Below are positions 49,179 through 57,858 of a stretch of 64,000 bases of DNA, one piece after another. Source of the stretch: a virus; the IMG/VR virus record IMGVR_UViG_3300020021_000004, positions 22,249 to 86,248 of that record; one strand, 5' to 3'. Within the stretch, counting starts at the first letter, position 1. The number at the start of each line of letters is the position of its first letter. A program made the translations under genes and the position numbers. The notes under the pieces were generated by a model, which was given only the letters and a program-made list of their open reading frames with translations, ran no database searches and was not told the origin of the DNA.

Positions 49179-49888
49179 GTAATGGGCTCCCCTTGCGGAC
49201 CGAGGATGTCGGTCTGCTTGATGAGGTAGAGGTCCTGCGGGCACGCAAAGAGGCGCATTCGCTGACCCTCGGCCATCTTGTAGGTGGCCTTCCTCATGGC
49301 AGATCCGCACTTCGGGCAATTAGGGCGCTTTGCCGTGACTTCGTTCTTGGTCGCCCGATGCGTGCGGTTTTGGGCGAACCAATAAGTAGCGGCTTTCTGA
49401 GCATGCTGGCTCAGGAACAACTCCAGGGACGTATCGGCAAACCGATAGAGCTTCGCCACTTCATCCCGAAGAGCCTCGTCATCCGCGTACGAAGCAAACC
49501 GGTGCCACAACTCGTCGTACGCTTGGATCTCGTTGGCACCCTTATGAACCAGCCGGGCTAGTTCTTTGTGGAAGCCAGGCGGCAGCTCGGTCGTCCTCCA
49601 AGGCAGCTTGGAAGCCAACCGAGCCCGCATCTGTTCGAGCCCCGGATAGTACGAAAAGTCGTGCATCGGAGGTAGGTACGCAGCGAACTCCTTGTTCACC
49701 TTGACCACTTCCTCAGGGCTGACCCGCTCGTTGCCGAACGGCCATTGGACGTCAAGAAACCCAATGCCACGCAGGACCGCAGTTACGCGGCCCACGTACG
49801 GCGAAAGGGTAACGTTCCGGCTCGGGACGTACTTCTGTACGAAGTCCCCGGGCGCGAAGTCCTTACTCAGCTCCCAGTAATCGATCAA
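49172..49888 (-). CDS. Zinc-ribbon head-region protein, 238 aa
   Basis: A beta domain at 10-65 (APGDFVQKYVPSRNVTLSPY, GRVTAVLRGIGFLDVQWPFG) resembles a KOW/SH3 barrel. The middle is helical. A C-terminal zinc ribbon has CPKCGSAMRKATYKM with LFACPQD. Similar proteins occur in other phages between portal and protease genes, with unknown role. It overlaps the 130-aa gene by seven bases. Confidence 0.55.
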   Translation of the reverse strand: MIDYWELSKDFAPGDFVQKYVPSRNVTLSPYVGRVTAVLRGIGFLDVQWPFGNERVSPEEVVKVNKEFAAYLPPMHDFSYYPGLEQMRARLASKLPWRTTELPPGFHKELARLVHKGANEIQAYDELWHRFASYADDEALRDEVAKLYRFADTSLELFLSQHAQKAATYWFAQNRTHRATKNEVTAKRPNCPKCGSAMRKATYKMAEGQRMRLFACPQDLYLIKQTDILGPQGEPITW

Positions 49889-49912
49889 GACGAGACCCTC
49901 CGAAGAAACGGA

Positions 49913-50308
49913 TTACGGAGCCAGTGCGCGACCCGTCTCGGACTTGCCCACTTGGACAGCCTGAGACTGGTCGTCGGCATAAGCCGACATGTAAGGCTCG
50001 TCCGCATCCGTCTGGATCGGGGCCATCGGACTGTTGAAGGTCTTCATGTAGGACTCGTCGGAGTCCTGCTGAATCACCTTCGCAGTCTTGAGGACATCGA
50101 TCTGACGACGCTGGAACGACGCCGCACCAAAGAAGCGTGTTTCCAAATCATCAGCGAGTTTGTCGATGGTCTGCACGAGCGGACGGGCATCCTCCAAGGA
50201 CATCCCCCAGCTCGCGTGATTGACCTGGATCTCGTGGGCGATTCTATCGACCCGACCCAGAAGTTCGCTGGCCGTCTTGGCCTGCTCGGCCGAAAGTTTC
50301 GTGCTCAT
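49913..50308 (-). CDS. Small helical head-region protein, 131 aa
   Basis: Helical N-terminus (AEQAKTASELLGRVDRIAHE) followed by an acidic disordered end with a doubled motif DSDESYMKTF and DADEPYMSAY. Not recognised. Located between the large charged protein and the zinc-ribbon gene in the head block. A short linear motif used twice suggests binding to a repeated partner such as the capsid or portal. Confidence 0.5.
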   Translation of the reverse strand: MSTKLSAEQAKTASELLGRVDRIAHEIQVNHASWGMSLEDARPLVQTIDKLADDLETRFFGAASFQRRQIDVLKTAKVIQQDSDESYMKTFNSPMAPIQTDADEPYMSAYADDQSQAVQVGKSETGRALAP

Positions 50309-50331
50309 GTTTCGATCCTATCCGTTGGGGG

Positions 50332-53300
50332 TTAGCCCAGGTCCTTGAGGGCCTGGAGAATTGGCAACCAAGGACCGCGTTGCGACGCTTCGACGCCTGC
50401 GGCCTGCTTGATGATCAGCGTCCGCAGAGAACCGAGCTTGATGCCCGCTTCTTTCTGCTGACCCTTGTCTTTGTCGTCGTCCTTCTTGTCCTCGACCTTG
50501 TCCTTCAACCAGGGAGGCATCGACTTCTCCTCCTCGGCGATACGGTCGGCAGTCGACAACATCTCGAAGGCGAGCTTCGAGTTGGTCTTGGCGACTTCAG
50601 CTGCAAACTTGCGGATCTCGGTAGACGCCTTCATGGATGTACTGCCTCCAGTGGGAACACTGGGTGGTGGGCTAAAAGAAGAAGCGCGAAACTGTGGGAG
50701 GTAACCAGGAGTGGTCTTCTCCACTGTGATCTGGAGCGGGGTGAGGGCCGCCTGCATGCCCCGTAGGGCCATCGACTCAGATCCTTGCGGGAAGTCGATA
50801 CGCAGGACCGTCTCTGCGACCTGCCCTGTAGGCGCGATCTCGGAGGCGGACACCGTTCGAGTCACACGAGCCGCAATTTGCCCGCCCTTACGACTCTTGC
50901 CGTCTTCGTCCGTATACGAAAACTTTTGACTCTCGACCGCTGCCAAAACATCCCGGCTGATGGGAGTCGAACCCGAAACCACGAAGTATCGAGTCTCGGT
51001 CTTGAAGTTGTGATTGGCCTGGACGGTCAACAGGGTTTCACCCGGACCGGGCTCCGGAACGCCCGCTAGTTTGGCCAGAAGCTGGTTGTACTGAACCGAG
51101 TTGATGGCCCGGTTGTAGGGGCTGTCGTAGATCGCAAGGTCGAGAGCAGCCCGATAACGAGCGTCCGGCACCATTCCGTCGATCGCCACCGAAAGCATCG
51201 GGGACTTCAACCAATCACCTGCCGAGCCCAAAATGAGCTTGAAGTCCGCCTCGCCGATATCCCGCTGGTGGGGCTGAAGCCACCCGGGATACGCAGCCGG
51301 ACCATAGGCGTAAGGGTCGATACCGTGATAGACGGCGCTTTTGCTGGCAGAACCCATCACAGGTGCTGCCGAATAAGTAAAATCGCTGGCTTGCTTGTCG
51401 TTCAGCTTCGGAGGGTCCTTGACCATCTCCTCCGCCAGCTGGTCGATCTCCGAGCTTTCAGCGTCGTCGACCGAAAGCTCCTTCGAGTCCTTCTCGGGAG
51501 CCTCTTCCTCATCCAGCTTCGGGGGCTTCTTGACCTTTTCCTCAGCCTTTTGAGCTATTTCCTCACGCTCCTGATCGTCGACCGACACCTCCCCCTTCTC
51601 GTTTTTCGCAGGGGCGGGGGGCCCTGTCTCAGGCCCCTCTGTCGGTTTATCGACCGAGGGCGGTACCTTGGCAGGAGCCTTCGCGGCAAAGACATCCGGG
51701 TTCCAAACGTCTTCACCGTTTTTCGGCTGTGTCGCGGGGGCCTTCGGTTCAACAGGTTCGGGGTCGTTGAACTCCCCCGGGGGCTTATTTCGCCCCGGGT
51801 TGTCCGTGTACTCTTGAACGGCCTTCTCATGATCGGCATTTCGGGCCGACCACTCACGGTACTTGGACTCCCATTGACGGTGATGCTCTTTGTACTCTTG
51901 CTCTTCCAACGCAGGAAGAGCCGCCGAAACCATCCTTGCTTTCTTAGGGTCGAGGGCTCGCAACCTCGTCATCACCCTTGATCTAAAGAAGGTCGAGGCA
52001 GGATGAGGTGACCCGTCTTCACCATAAAGAGCGCTACGTTGATCGAAGAACTTACTGGCCGTTCGAAGGCCATTGAGGATCTCCCTAGGATCCTGCCACT
52101 CCGAAAAGGTCTCATCGTCACCCTTTAGAAACTTGTCCTTCGCCAGACCGTAGTCATTAGCCTGCAAATAGGCGGTAGCAGCCGCCTTTGCGGCAGGGTG
52201 GTCTTTCAGCTGGTCGAGCAGCGACTTGGCCGACTTGTCACTGATGTTCGCAACGTTACCCTGTTGGATTACAGTGTCGAAAACATGAGCCGCGATCTCT
52301 CCCGACTTCTCAGGAGGAGCCTTGGTCAGGACCAGCCCCGCTAACGTAGAAGCCAAAGGCTTGGGAACCCTTGATTTGCCGGTGAGGCCGCCCTTGCCCT
52401 CAAATTTCTTCGTAAGCATCGCCTTCGCGGCAAGACTCATTGCGGCGATCTGAACCTGATGTTGACGAGTCGCTTCCGACTGCTCCTCTGGAGATAAGTC
52501 GTCAAAGGACACCAGCTGCCCCTGTTCATTCTTACCCGCAGCAGGAGGCGGAACTTGATCAGGATCCGGCTGATAGAATGACGACGCCTTAGCGATCACA
52601 TCGTCCATCGCCTTGGGCTCAACCCTCTGAGCCGCGTGATACGTCTGAACGAGCGAACGCACGTCGTCCGGATGCATGTGCTTGGCGATCAGCTCTGACG
52701 AGATCTCTGGTGGAAAAGTATCGACCAGAAGGCTCAGCGCTTCTTCACGTTCAGCTGAATTGAAGGGACGTCGCTTGGGCGGAGCTATCCCCGCCTTCTC
52801 GGCCACAGTGGGCTCAGGCTTCTCCGGCTCTTCGCCATCCTTGGGCTTCTCGCCATCTTTAGGCTTCTCGCCGTCTTTGGGCTGCTCAGCCGGCTTTTCG
52901 CCATCCTTGAGCGCTTTACCCTTGGGCGCTTTGCCCTTACCCTTTGGAGTCGCGTTCTTGAGCGCTTCGTCCAAATCCCCAACCGTATTGAGGCCCTTCG
53001 GGAGCTTCACCCCAGGGAAGAACTTCGCCACCGGAAAGTCAGGGTTGTCTTTGGCGATCGACTTGAGCTGGTTCTCAGGATCTTTGACGTAATTCTTGAG
53101 GGACCCTTTGAGTTTAGGGTCCTCCTCCGCCAACTGGTTCAAAGCATCGCCAATGCCCCGATAGTACTTCTGCTTCTCGGTCTCCTCTTGAGGAGCCGAT
53201 TCCCCAGTTTTCGGGCCTTCAGGCTCAGCCTCGGGAGACTTCGCCTTATCGGGAGCTGGGCTCTGCCCAACAGGCTTGTCCTTCTGGTCTAGCTCCTGAA

Positions 53301-53715
53301 GGCGCTTACGGCGCTTCTCAGCGCGTGACTCATCCTTGTTCTCTTCGACCGCCGGAGCTGCGGGCTCAGCCGACTCATCCTCTTCGTTTTTGAGGACCTC
53401 ATACTTGCCCGGCTCGTCCTTGAGCGTATCGGGCGAGATCATCACCGTCTCGCCCGTCTCCCGGCTCTTGGCGGGGATCCGGTCCTTACCCGCACGTTTG
53501 GCACGCTCAATGAGCGCACGTGCGGCCATGGTCTTGTAGTTGCGGCTGCGGTCCTTCTTGTCCGAGGCGTCGTCCTGGTCCTTGTCGACGTCAGGACTCA
53601 CCCGTTCCCGCCGCAAATCATGCCGGGCGGGTTTCTCGGGAGGATTGGGCCGGACTAGACGCTCGGTCTCTTCCTGCTCACGCTCTGAACGGGTCTTGGT
53701 CGCCCAAACATCCAT
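50332..53715 (-). CDS. Very large charged protein of the head block, 1,127 aa
   Basis: Between portal and small head genes. Residues 1-330 are disordered and very rich in Lys, Glu, Asp and Pro, with a short tandem repeat GEKPKDGEKPKDGEEPEKPE. Residues about 330-690 are helical; about 690-790 are again acidic linker; about 790-1,000 form a folded domain containing YHGIDPYAYGPAAYPGWLQP. The C-terminal helical part shares the DKGQQ-KEAG wording with the scaffold-like protein. No enzyme motif is seen. An internal head or ejected protein is possible. Confidence 0.5.
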   Translation of the reverse strand: MDVWATKTRSEREQEETERLVRPNPPEKPARHDLRRERVSPDVDKDQDDASDKKDRSRNYKTMAARALIERAKRAGKDRIPAKSRETGETVMISPDTLKDEPGKYEVLKNEEDESAEPAAPAVEENKDESRAEKRRKRLQELDQKDKPVGQSPAPDKAKSPEAEPEGPKTGESAPQEETEKQKYYRGIGDALNQLAEEDPKLKGSLKNYVKDPENQLKSIAKDNPDFPVAKFFPGVKLPKGLNTVGDLDEALKNATPKGKGKAPKGKALKDGEKPAEQPKDGEKPKDGEKPKDGEEPEKPEPTVAEKAGIAPPKRRPFNSAEREEALSLLVDTFPPEISSELIAKHMHPDDVRSLVQTYHAAQRVEPKAMDDVIAKASSFYQPDPDQVPPPAAGKNEQGQLVSFDDLSPEEQSEATRQHQVQIAAMSLAAKAMLTKKFEGKGGLTGKSRVPKPLASTLAGLVLTKAPPEKSGEIAAHVFDTVIQQGNVANISDKSAKSLLDQLKDHPAAKAAATAYLQANDYGLAKDKFLKGDDETFSEWQDPREILNGLRTASKFFDQRSALYGEDGSPHPASTFFRSRVMTRLRALDPKKARMVSAALPALEEQEYKEHHRQWESKYREWSARNADHEKAVQEYTDNPGRNKPPGEFNDPEPVEPKAPATQPKNGEDVWNPDVFAAKAPAKVPPSVDKPTEGPETGPPAPAKNEKGEVSVDDQEREEIAQKAEEKVKKPPKLDEEEAPEKDSKELSVDDAESSEIDQLAEEMVKDPPKLNDKQASDFTYSAAPVMGSASKSAVYHGIDPYAYGPAAYPGWLQPHQRDIGEADFKLILGSAGDWLKSPMLSVAIDGMVPDARYRAALDLAIYDSPYNRAINSVQYNQLLAKLAGVPEPGPGETLLTVQANHNFKTETRYFVVSGSTPISRDVLAAVESQKFSYTDEDGKSRKGGQIAARVTRTVSASEIAPTGQVAETVLRIDFPQGSESMALRGMQAALTPLQITVEKTTPGYLPQFRASSFSPPPSVPTGGSTSMKASTEIRKFAAEVAKTNSKLAFEMLSTADRIAEEEKSMPPWLKDKVEDKKDDDKDKGQQKEAGIKLGSLRTLIIKQAAGVEASQRGPWLPILQALKDLG

Positions 53716-53750
53716 GCAGCCCTAGAGAAACGATAAAAGGGCGACCGGAT

Positions 53751-55598
53751 TTAGAACCGTCCTTTGCCTCCGCCATCCTCGTCTTCGTCCTTTTCGGGCT
53801 TCAACTTGAGGTCCATGTACTTGGCGATGCGCTCGATGACATCGGTCTTCTCGGCCAACATACGGCCCACCTCGTTGTAGAGGGACCGAGAGATCTCGTT
53901 GAAAAGTGCGTCATTGACCGTGAACATGTCGTTCTCGATCTTCACGCGGGTGTCGTTCGGGTCGATGTTCAGCATCTCCAGGATGAGGTCGATCGAGATC
54001 GAACCCTTCGAGTAGAGGTTGTACAAGGCATCGAACGTGTCCTGGCTGTCTCGGAGCGGCAGGCGGGTGAAGCTGAGCTTGGGGAAAAGCACAACCTTTT
54101 GGCCCCACTCATCCTCTTCGACGAAGCCCATGCGCTCGGCCACCGGGCGGAACAGGTAGTCCTCCACATACTCCTGAAGGATTTCCCGCAAATGCAGGTA
54201 CCGCTGATTGATGACTTCGAGCTTCAGACGGTCGCCCGAATAGAGGCTCTCGCCGCTCATCAAACTCTCGGTCACGCCAAGACCTGCGAGCAAGCGACGC
54301 TCCGTTTGCTCGTATTCCGTCGAGAGATCGAGCAGGCGGTCTCGCGAGCCCATCTCCTCCCAGTGGATCTCATAGTTGGCGACGATCGAGTAGTCAGGGT
54401 CCACAAGTGACAAGTCGACCTGCTCACGAAGCTGATCGACGTCCGTATCAGAGAGCCCCTCGGCCCACACAATACGCTTGGGCGTCATCGCTCGGCTGGC
54501 GATCGAAGTCTGCGCCTGACGGAGCTTCTCACGGTAATACAGGGTGCGGAGACAACGGTTCAGGATCGACTGACCCAAAACCTCGTCGGCACTCTTGCTG
54601 CCCGTGAGGACATACGCAAAGGATCCCTCATCAGGATCCGTCCCGAGTGGGATGAGGCGGCCATTCTCGATGTGATCCCGCACTTCATGGGGGATCTCAT
54701 CTACCAACTCGGCGGCTGTAGGGTCACCGTTACGAGCCCTTTCGATCAAAGCCTTGTCACGATCGGACGGGATTAGTTCGAGGATCGACTTGTCGGTGTA
54801 CGAGAAGGTCGAAATCAGGACCTTGTCGATCGGCAAGACGATGAGTTTGTTCCAACCCTGGTAGTTCTTGCGATAGTACTCGAACTCCTTGTCGGCAGTG
54901 GTCTCGTCTTCTTCCCAAGTGGTGGTCTCACGCTCCCCCACGTTGCCGTCTTCATCCAAAACAGCTGTCTTGGTGATCCGCTTCTGGTGCCCCACCTCAA
55001 CGGGGGCTTGGACTTCACCGTCCTCCGCAAAGATGACCGCGATGCCGTCCAACCAAAAATGGTGGGTCATCGTAATCAGCTTCTGGAACAGCTTCACCCG
55101 CTTACACATCCGCTCGAAGCGATCGAGGATGTACTTGCCGTAGTTCTCTGGGCTGGAGAACCCTTTCGGAGCCTTGCGGGGCTTCGGGGCCGCCAGCCTG
55201 ACCTTCGAGAGGGGTAGTTCGGTGTGCAGGTCTAAAGCCTGCCCGACTAGTTCGTCCGAGTTGTAGAAGTGGCGGTAAATCTCCCGCCGCTCTCGAAGCG
55301 ACTGGGGTAGTTCGAGAAAATCGGGCGAAAGCTGCGGGCTGAAGAAGTTGCCCTGCGAACTCTGAACGGTGCCTCCACCGATACCGCCCATCCCTCCAAG
55401 GCCGATCCCGCTGCCACCCACGCCGCCAAAGCCGCCAAGCTGACCGCCGTTGGCCATGCGAAGCTGCTGACGAGCCAGCTGCTCCTTGTAGGTGAGCTGG
55501 TTCGTATAGTTGTGGGCCACGTAAGGACGGTGCTGACGAACCTGCGTTCGCACCAAATACTGTGGGGCTCCCTGTCGATTGGAGTAATTCTCAGGCAT
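53751..55598 (-). CDS. Portal protein
   Basis: 615 residues. After a Gly-rich N-terminal region (about 50-75), the text YRHFYNSDELVGQALDLHTE (about 110-130) is the conserved portal opening ('...D.lvg.aidl...'). FWLDGIAVIFAED, FSYTDKSILELIPSD and the long helical C-terminal half match portal stem, wing and crown order in T4/SPO1-like portals. It lies directly downstream of the packaging genes and upstream of the protease, as expected. Forms the dodecameric DNA channel at the capsid vertex. Confidence 0.7.
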   Translation of the reverse strand: MPENYSNRQGAPQYLVRTQVRQHRPYVAHNYTNQLTYKEQLARQQLRMANGGQLGGFGGVGGSGIGLGGMGGIGGGTVQSSQGNFFSPQLSPDFLELPQSLRERREIYRHFYNSDELVGQALDLHTELPLSKVRLAAPKPRKAPKGFSSPENYGKYILDRFERMCKRVKLFQKLITMTHHFWLDGIAVIFAEDGEVQAPVEVGHQKRITKTAVLDEDGNVGERETTTWEEDETTADKEFEYYRKNYQGWNKLIVLPIDKVLISTFSYTDKSILELIPSDRDKALIERARNGDPTAAELVDEIPHEVRDHIENGRLIPLGTDPDEGSFAYVLTGSKSADEVLGQSILNRCLRTLYYREKLRQAQTSIASRAMTPKRIVWAEGLSDTDVDQLREQVDLSLVDPDYSIVANYEIHWEEMGSRDRLLDLSTEYEQTERRLLAGLGVTESLMSGESLYSGDRLKLEVINQRYLHLREILQEYVEDYLFRPVAERMGFVEEDEWGQKVVLFPKLSFTRLPLRDSQDTFDALYNLYSKGSISIDLILEMLNIDPNDTRVKIENDMFTVNDALFNEISRSLYNEVGRMLAEKTDVIERIAKYMDLKLKPEKDEDEDGGGKGRF

Positions 55599-56040
55599 TG
55601 CTTACTACCTCTCCGTACAGCTCGTCGAAAGCATCGTTCGTAGGCAGAACCATTCTTTCGACTTGCTTTTGAGCCCGGCGGGACTCAGCCCACTGACGCT
55701 CTTGAGCTTCTCTACGCTGATTCTCTTCTTTTTCGGCTTTCGCCCGGTCCAACATCCTATCCATAGAGGACGTCCGGCGCATGCCTTGTTGGGCCGCAGC
55801 CGCAAAACGTAGATGTGCGTTGGCAAAAACCACGAGACTTGAAGACGTCTCAGGGGATCGGCGAGCCCGACTCCGCATTTCGTCCGCCAAATAGGTCAAC
55901 TTTGTGAGGGAGGATTCGACATCTTTCCTCGCCTCTCTGATCTGCCCAATCAAAGCCTCGACCTCGCGAGAGGTCGTCTCCTCAGCTCTCTGTCGAAGAG
56001 CCTCCAAGGGATTGACTTGTGGGGGTCGGACTTCAGGCAT
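55591..56040 (-). CDS. Coiled-coil protein before the portal, 149 aa
   Basis: Starts MPEVRPPQVNPLEALRQRAE (ATG at 56040; a GTG two codons earlier is possible). Two long helices, EVEALIGQIREARKDVESSL and MLDRAKAEKEENQRREAQER, predict a coiled-coil hairpin. It overlaps the portal start by eight bases. It may be a portal-assembly chaperone or an adaptor to the three paralogues upstream. Not recognised. Confidence 0.5.
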   Translation of the reverse strand: MPEVRPPQVNPLEALRQRAEETTSREVEALIGQIREARKDVESSLTKLTYLADEMRSRARRSPETSSSLVVFANAHLRFAAAAQQGMRRTSSMDRMLDRAKAEKEENQRREAQERQWAESRRAQKQVERMVLPTNDAFDELYGEVVSNA

Positions 56041-56052
56041 GATCACTCAATA

Positions 56053-56568
56053 TCACATACTGGTCTGAATACCGAGCCAGTTGTTGTTCAATGTCTTCGG
56101 GATCTGAGCTACGAAGCCAACGAAAAAAGCAGGAGCGAGCAAGCTTCCCGACAGCGTCAGTTCGTCTTCGTTCGTCCAATACCCTCGAAGGGAAAGGTAC
56201 AGGATGTCGTTCGGCTTGTAGGTGATGAGCACGAGAGGGCCGCTGAGGCGAGAAGCGTACGTGTACCTCTCGTACGTGGATGTCGAGATCAGATTCCCAC
56301 CAAAAAACATCGTAGCGTAACGATAGGTGGTCTGCTGGTCGGTCATCGCCGTGAAGCGATCCCCCGGTTCGGCTGAACCCCAAACCAAGAATCCCCCGTA
56401 AAAACCACCAGAATAGGTCACCACCCGGTCGTCTTGGGTGACACCCGTCCACTGCACGCCCTGCCCGCCTGCCCATCCGCCGGACACCATGGCGCTCGAC
56501 ACCGTCACGGTGGTGGAATCGCCTTTGAAGAAGACGATGCAGTCTCGAGTGCGGAAAATTTCGCTCAT
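56053..56568 (-). CDS. Tandem paralogue 3 of 3 (RTRDCxVFFKGD family)
   Basis: 171 residues. Shares the whole layout with the two genes upstream: opening FRTRDCIVFFKGDS, then GGWAGGQGVQWTG, VVTYSGGFYGGFLVWGS, YERYTYASRLSGPLVLITYK and LRGYWTNEDELTL. The beta-rich, Gly/Tyr/Trp-rich sequence suggests a compact surface domain. Located between the terminase and portal, an uncommon place for structural proteins. This copy is the most diverged near its end. Confidence 0.55.
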   Translation of the reverse strand: MSEIFRTRDCIVFFKGDSTTVTVSSAMVSGGWAGGQGVQWTGVTQDDRVVTYSGGFYGGFLVWGSAEPGDRFTAMTDQQTTYRYATMFFGGNLISTSTYERYTYASRLSGPLVLITYKPNDILYLSLRGYWTNEDELTLSGSLLAPAFFVGFVAQIPKTLNNNWLGIQTSM

Positions 56569-57086
56569 CAGATCGCCGTTTGGATTCCCAAGTAATTCTC
56601 GTTAAGGACGCTGGGGATCTGCACCACAGACCCCACGAAAAACCCGTTGGGCTTCCGAGGATCGTTGGCCAGTGTCCATTCATCCTCGTTCGTCCAAAAG
56701 CCTCGAAGCGAGAACAGAAGCCGCTGGCCCGTCGTGTACGTGATGGGTATGAGAGGCCCCGATTGCCGGGAAGCGTACGTGTATTTCTCGAAAGTCGTCG
56801 TCGAGATCAGCCATCCGCCCAGACACAGGACCGTGTAATTGTAGGTCGTCTGATTCTGGACGAAAGACACGTATTGGTCTGAAGGCTCGTTGGAGCCCCA
56901 GAGCATGAAACCGCCGTACAGGCCGTCCGAGTACGTGACCCGAAACTCGTCGACAGAAGAGTCGGTCCACATGGCGGCCTGACCGCCGAGCCAGCCGGTT
57001 TGATGCATGGCATCCGAAATAGTAACCGCGTACGAGTCCCCCTTGAAGAACACCACGCAGTCCCGAGTGCGAAAAATCTCGCTCAT
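56568..57086 (-). CDS. Tandem paralogue 2 of 3
   Basis: 172 residues, the middle copy. RTRDCVVFFKGDSYAVTISD and YGGFMLWGSNEPSDQYVSFV show the family pattern, and it shares TNEDEWTLANDPRKPN with copy 1. Its start codon overlaps the preceding stop by four bases, and its stop overlaps the next start by one base, so the three copies form one translational unit. Confidence 0.55.
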   Translation of the reverse strand: MSEIFRTRDCVVFFKGDSYAVTISDAMHQTGWLGGQAAMWTDSSVDEFRVTYSDGLYGGFMLWGSNEPSDQYVSFVQNQTTYNYTVLCLGGWLISTTTFEKYTYASRQSGPLIPITYTTGQRLLFSLRGFWTNEDEWTLANDPRKPNGFFVGSVVQIPSVLNENYLGIQTAI

Positions 57087-57607
57087 ATGGACACCTGAAT
57101 GGTCAGGTACTGCTCAGTAGCGACCGTCGGACCCTGCATGACGAAGCCGATGTAGTAGTTGTTGGGCTTTCGGGGGTCGTTAGCTAGGGTCCACTCGTCC
57201 TCGTTCGTCCAAAAGCCTCGAAGCGAGAACACCAGACGGTCGCTCGCATTGTAGGTGATGAGCACGAGAGGCCCCGATTGCCGGGAAGCGTACGTGTATT
57301 TCTCATACGAGGTCGTCATGATGATCCAACCCCCAGCACCAGCCGTTGCAAACTTGTACGCCGGCTGGTTGCGGGTCATCGCCGTGAAGCGATCCGAGGA
57401 CTCATCCGAACCCCAAAGAAGGAAGCCCGCGTAGTAGCCATCCGAGTACGTGACCAAGAACTCGTCTTTGGACGAACCTACCCATTGGACGCCCTGCCCG
57501 CCGCTCCAGCCACCTTTGGCCATAGTGTCGTCCACAGTGACCGGATAAGCGTCACCCTTGTACAGGATGACGCAATCCCGGGTGCGGAACTGCTCGGGCG
57601 TGGCCAT
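57083..57607 (-). CDS. Tandem paralogue 1 of 3
   Basis: 174 residues, the first copy. FRTRDCVILYKGDAYPVTVD, then GGWSGGQGVQWVGSSKDEFL and YTYASRQSGPLVLITYN. A family of three adjacent copies suggests either a hetero-oligomer of three similar subunits or a dosage need. No known family recognised by eye. The sharpest invariant positions are Arg-Thr-Arg-Asp-Cys at 7-11 and Trp-Thr-Asn-Glu-Asp-Glu near 135. Confidence 0.55.
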   Translation of the reverse strand: MATPEQFRTRDCVILYKGDAYPVTVDDTMAKGGWSGGQGVQWVGSSKDEFLVTYSDGYYAGFLLWGSDESSDRFTAMTRNQPAYKFATAGAGGWIIMTTSYEKYTYASRQSGPLVLITYNASDRLVFSLRGFWTNEDEWTLANDPRKPNNYYIGFVMQGPTVATEQYLTIQVSI

Positions 57608-57858
57608 CAGATCTCTTCCTCTTCAGGCTCGTCCGGCTTCTTCACCTTGCCCCAGTTGGTGATCACCTTCTCCAGAGTCGTGATCTGCTTGATGTCCCCG
57701 TGGATGAACGCATCCCATTGGCCCCCGAGCTTTCGGAAGACCAAGCGGATGATCATGTAGTCCCGAGGACGGATGGTCTGGGTAATGCCCAGATGGTCCG
57801 CAAACTGACGGATCACACGATTGGCGAAGACCAATGGGACTGCGGGTGCGTCGTCCAT
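57607..57858 (-). CDS. Hypothetical protein after terminase, 83 aa
   Basis: The ATG at 57858 overlaps the terminase stop as TAATG; longer frames read inside the terminase gene and are rejected. The product starts MDDAPAVPLVFANRVIRQFA, is helical with FRKLGGQWDAFIHGD in the middle, and ends in an acidic PDEPEEEEI tail. Function unknown; the coupling to the terminase gene suggests a role in packaging or head joining. Confidence 0.55.
   Translation of the reverse strand: MDDAPAVPLVFANRVIRQFADHLGITQTIRPRDYMIIRLVFRKLGGQWDAFIHGDIKQITTLEKVITNWGKVKKPDEPEEEEI

Noticed and set aside
53520-54410. 296-residue plus-strand frame
   Set aside because: Antisense of the portal gene and the 1,127-aa gene start; no motif, and the minus-strand portal is well supported.
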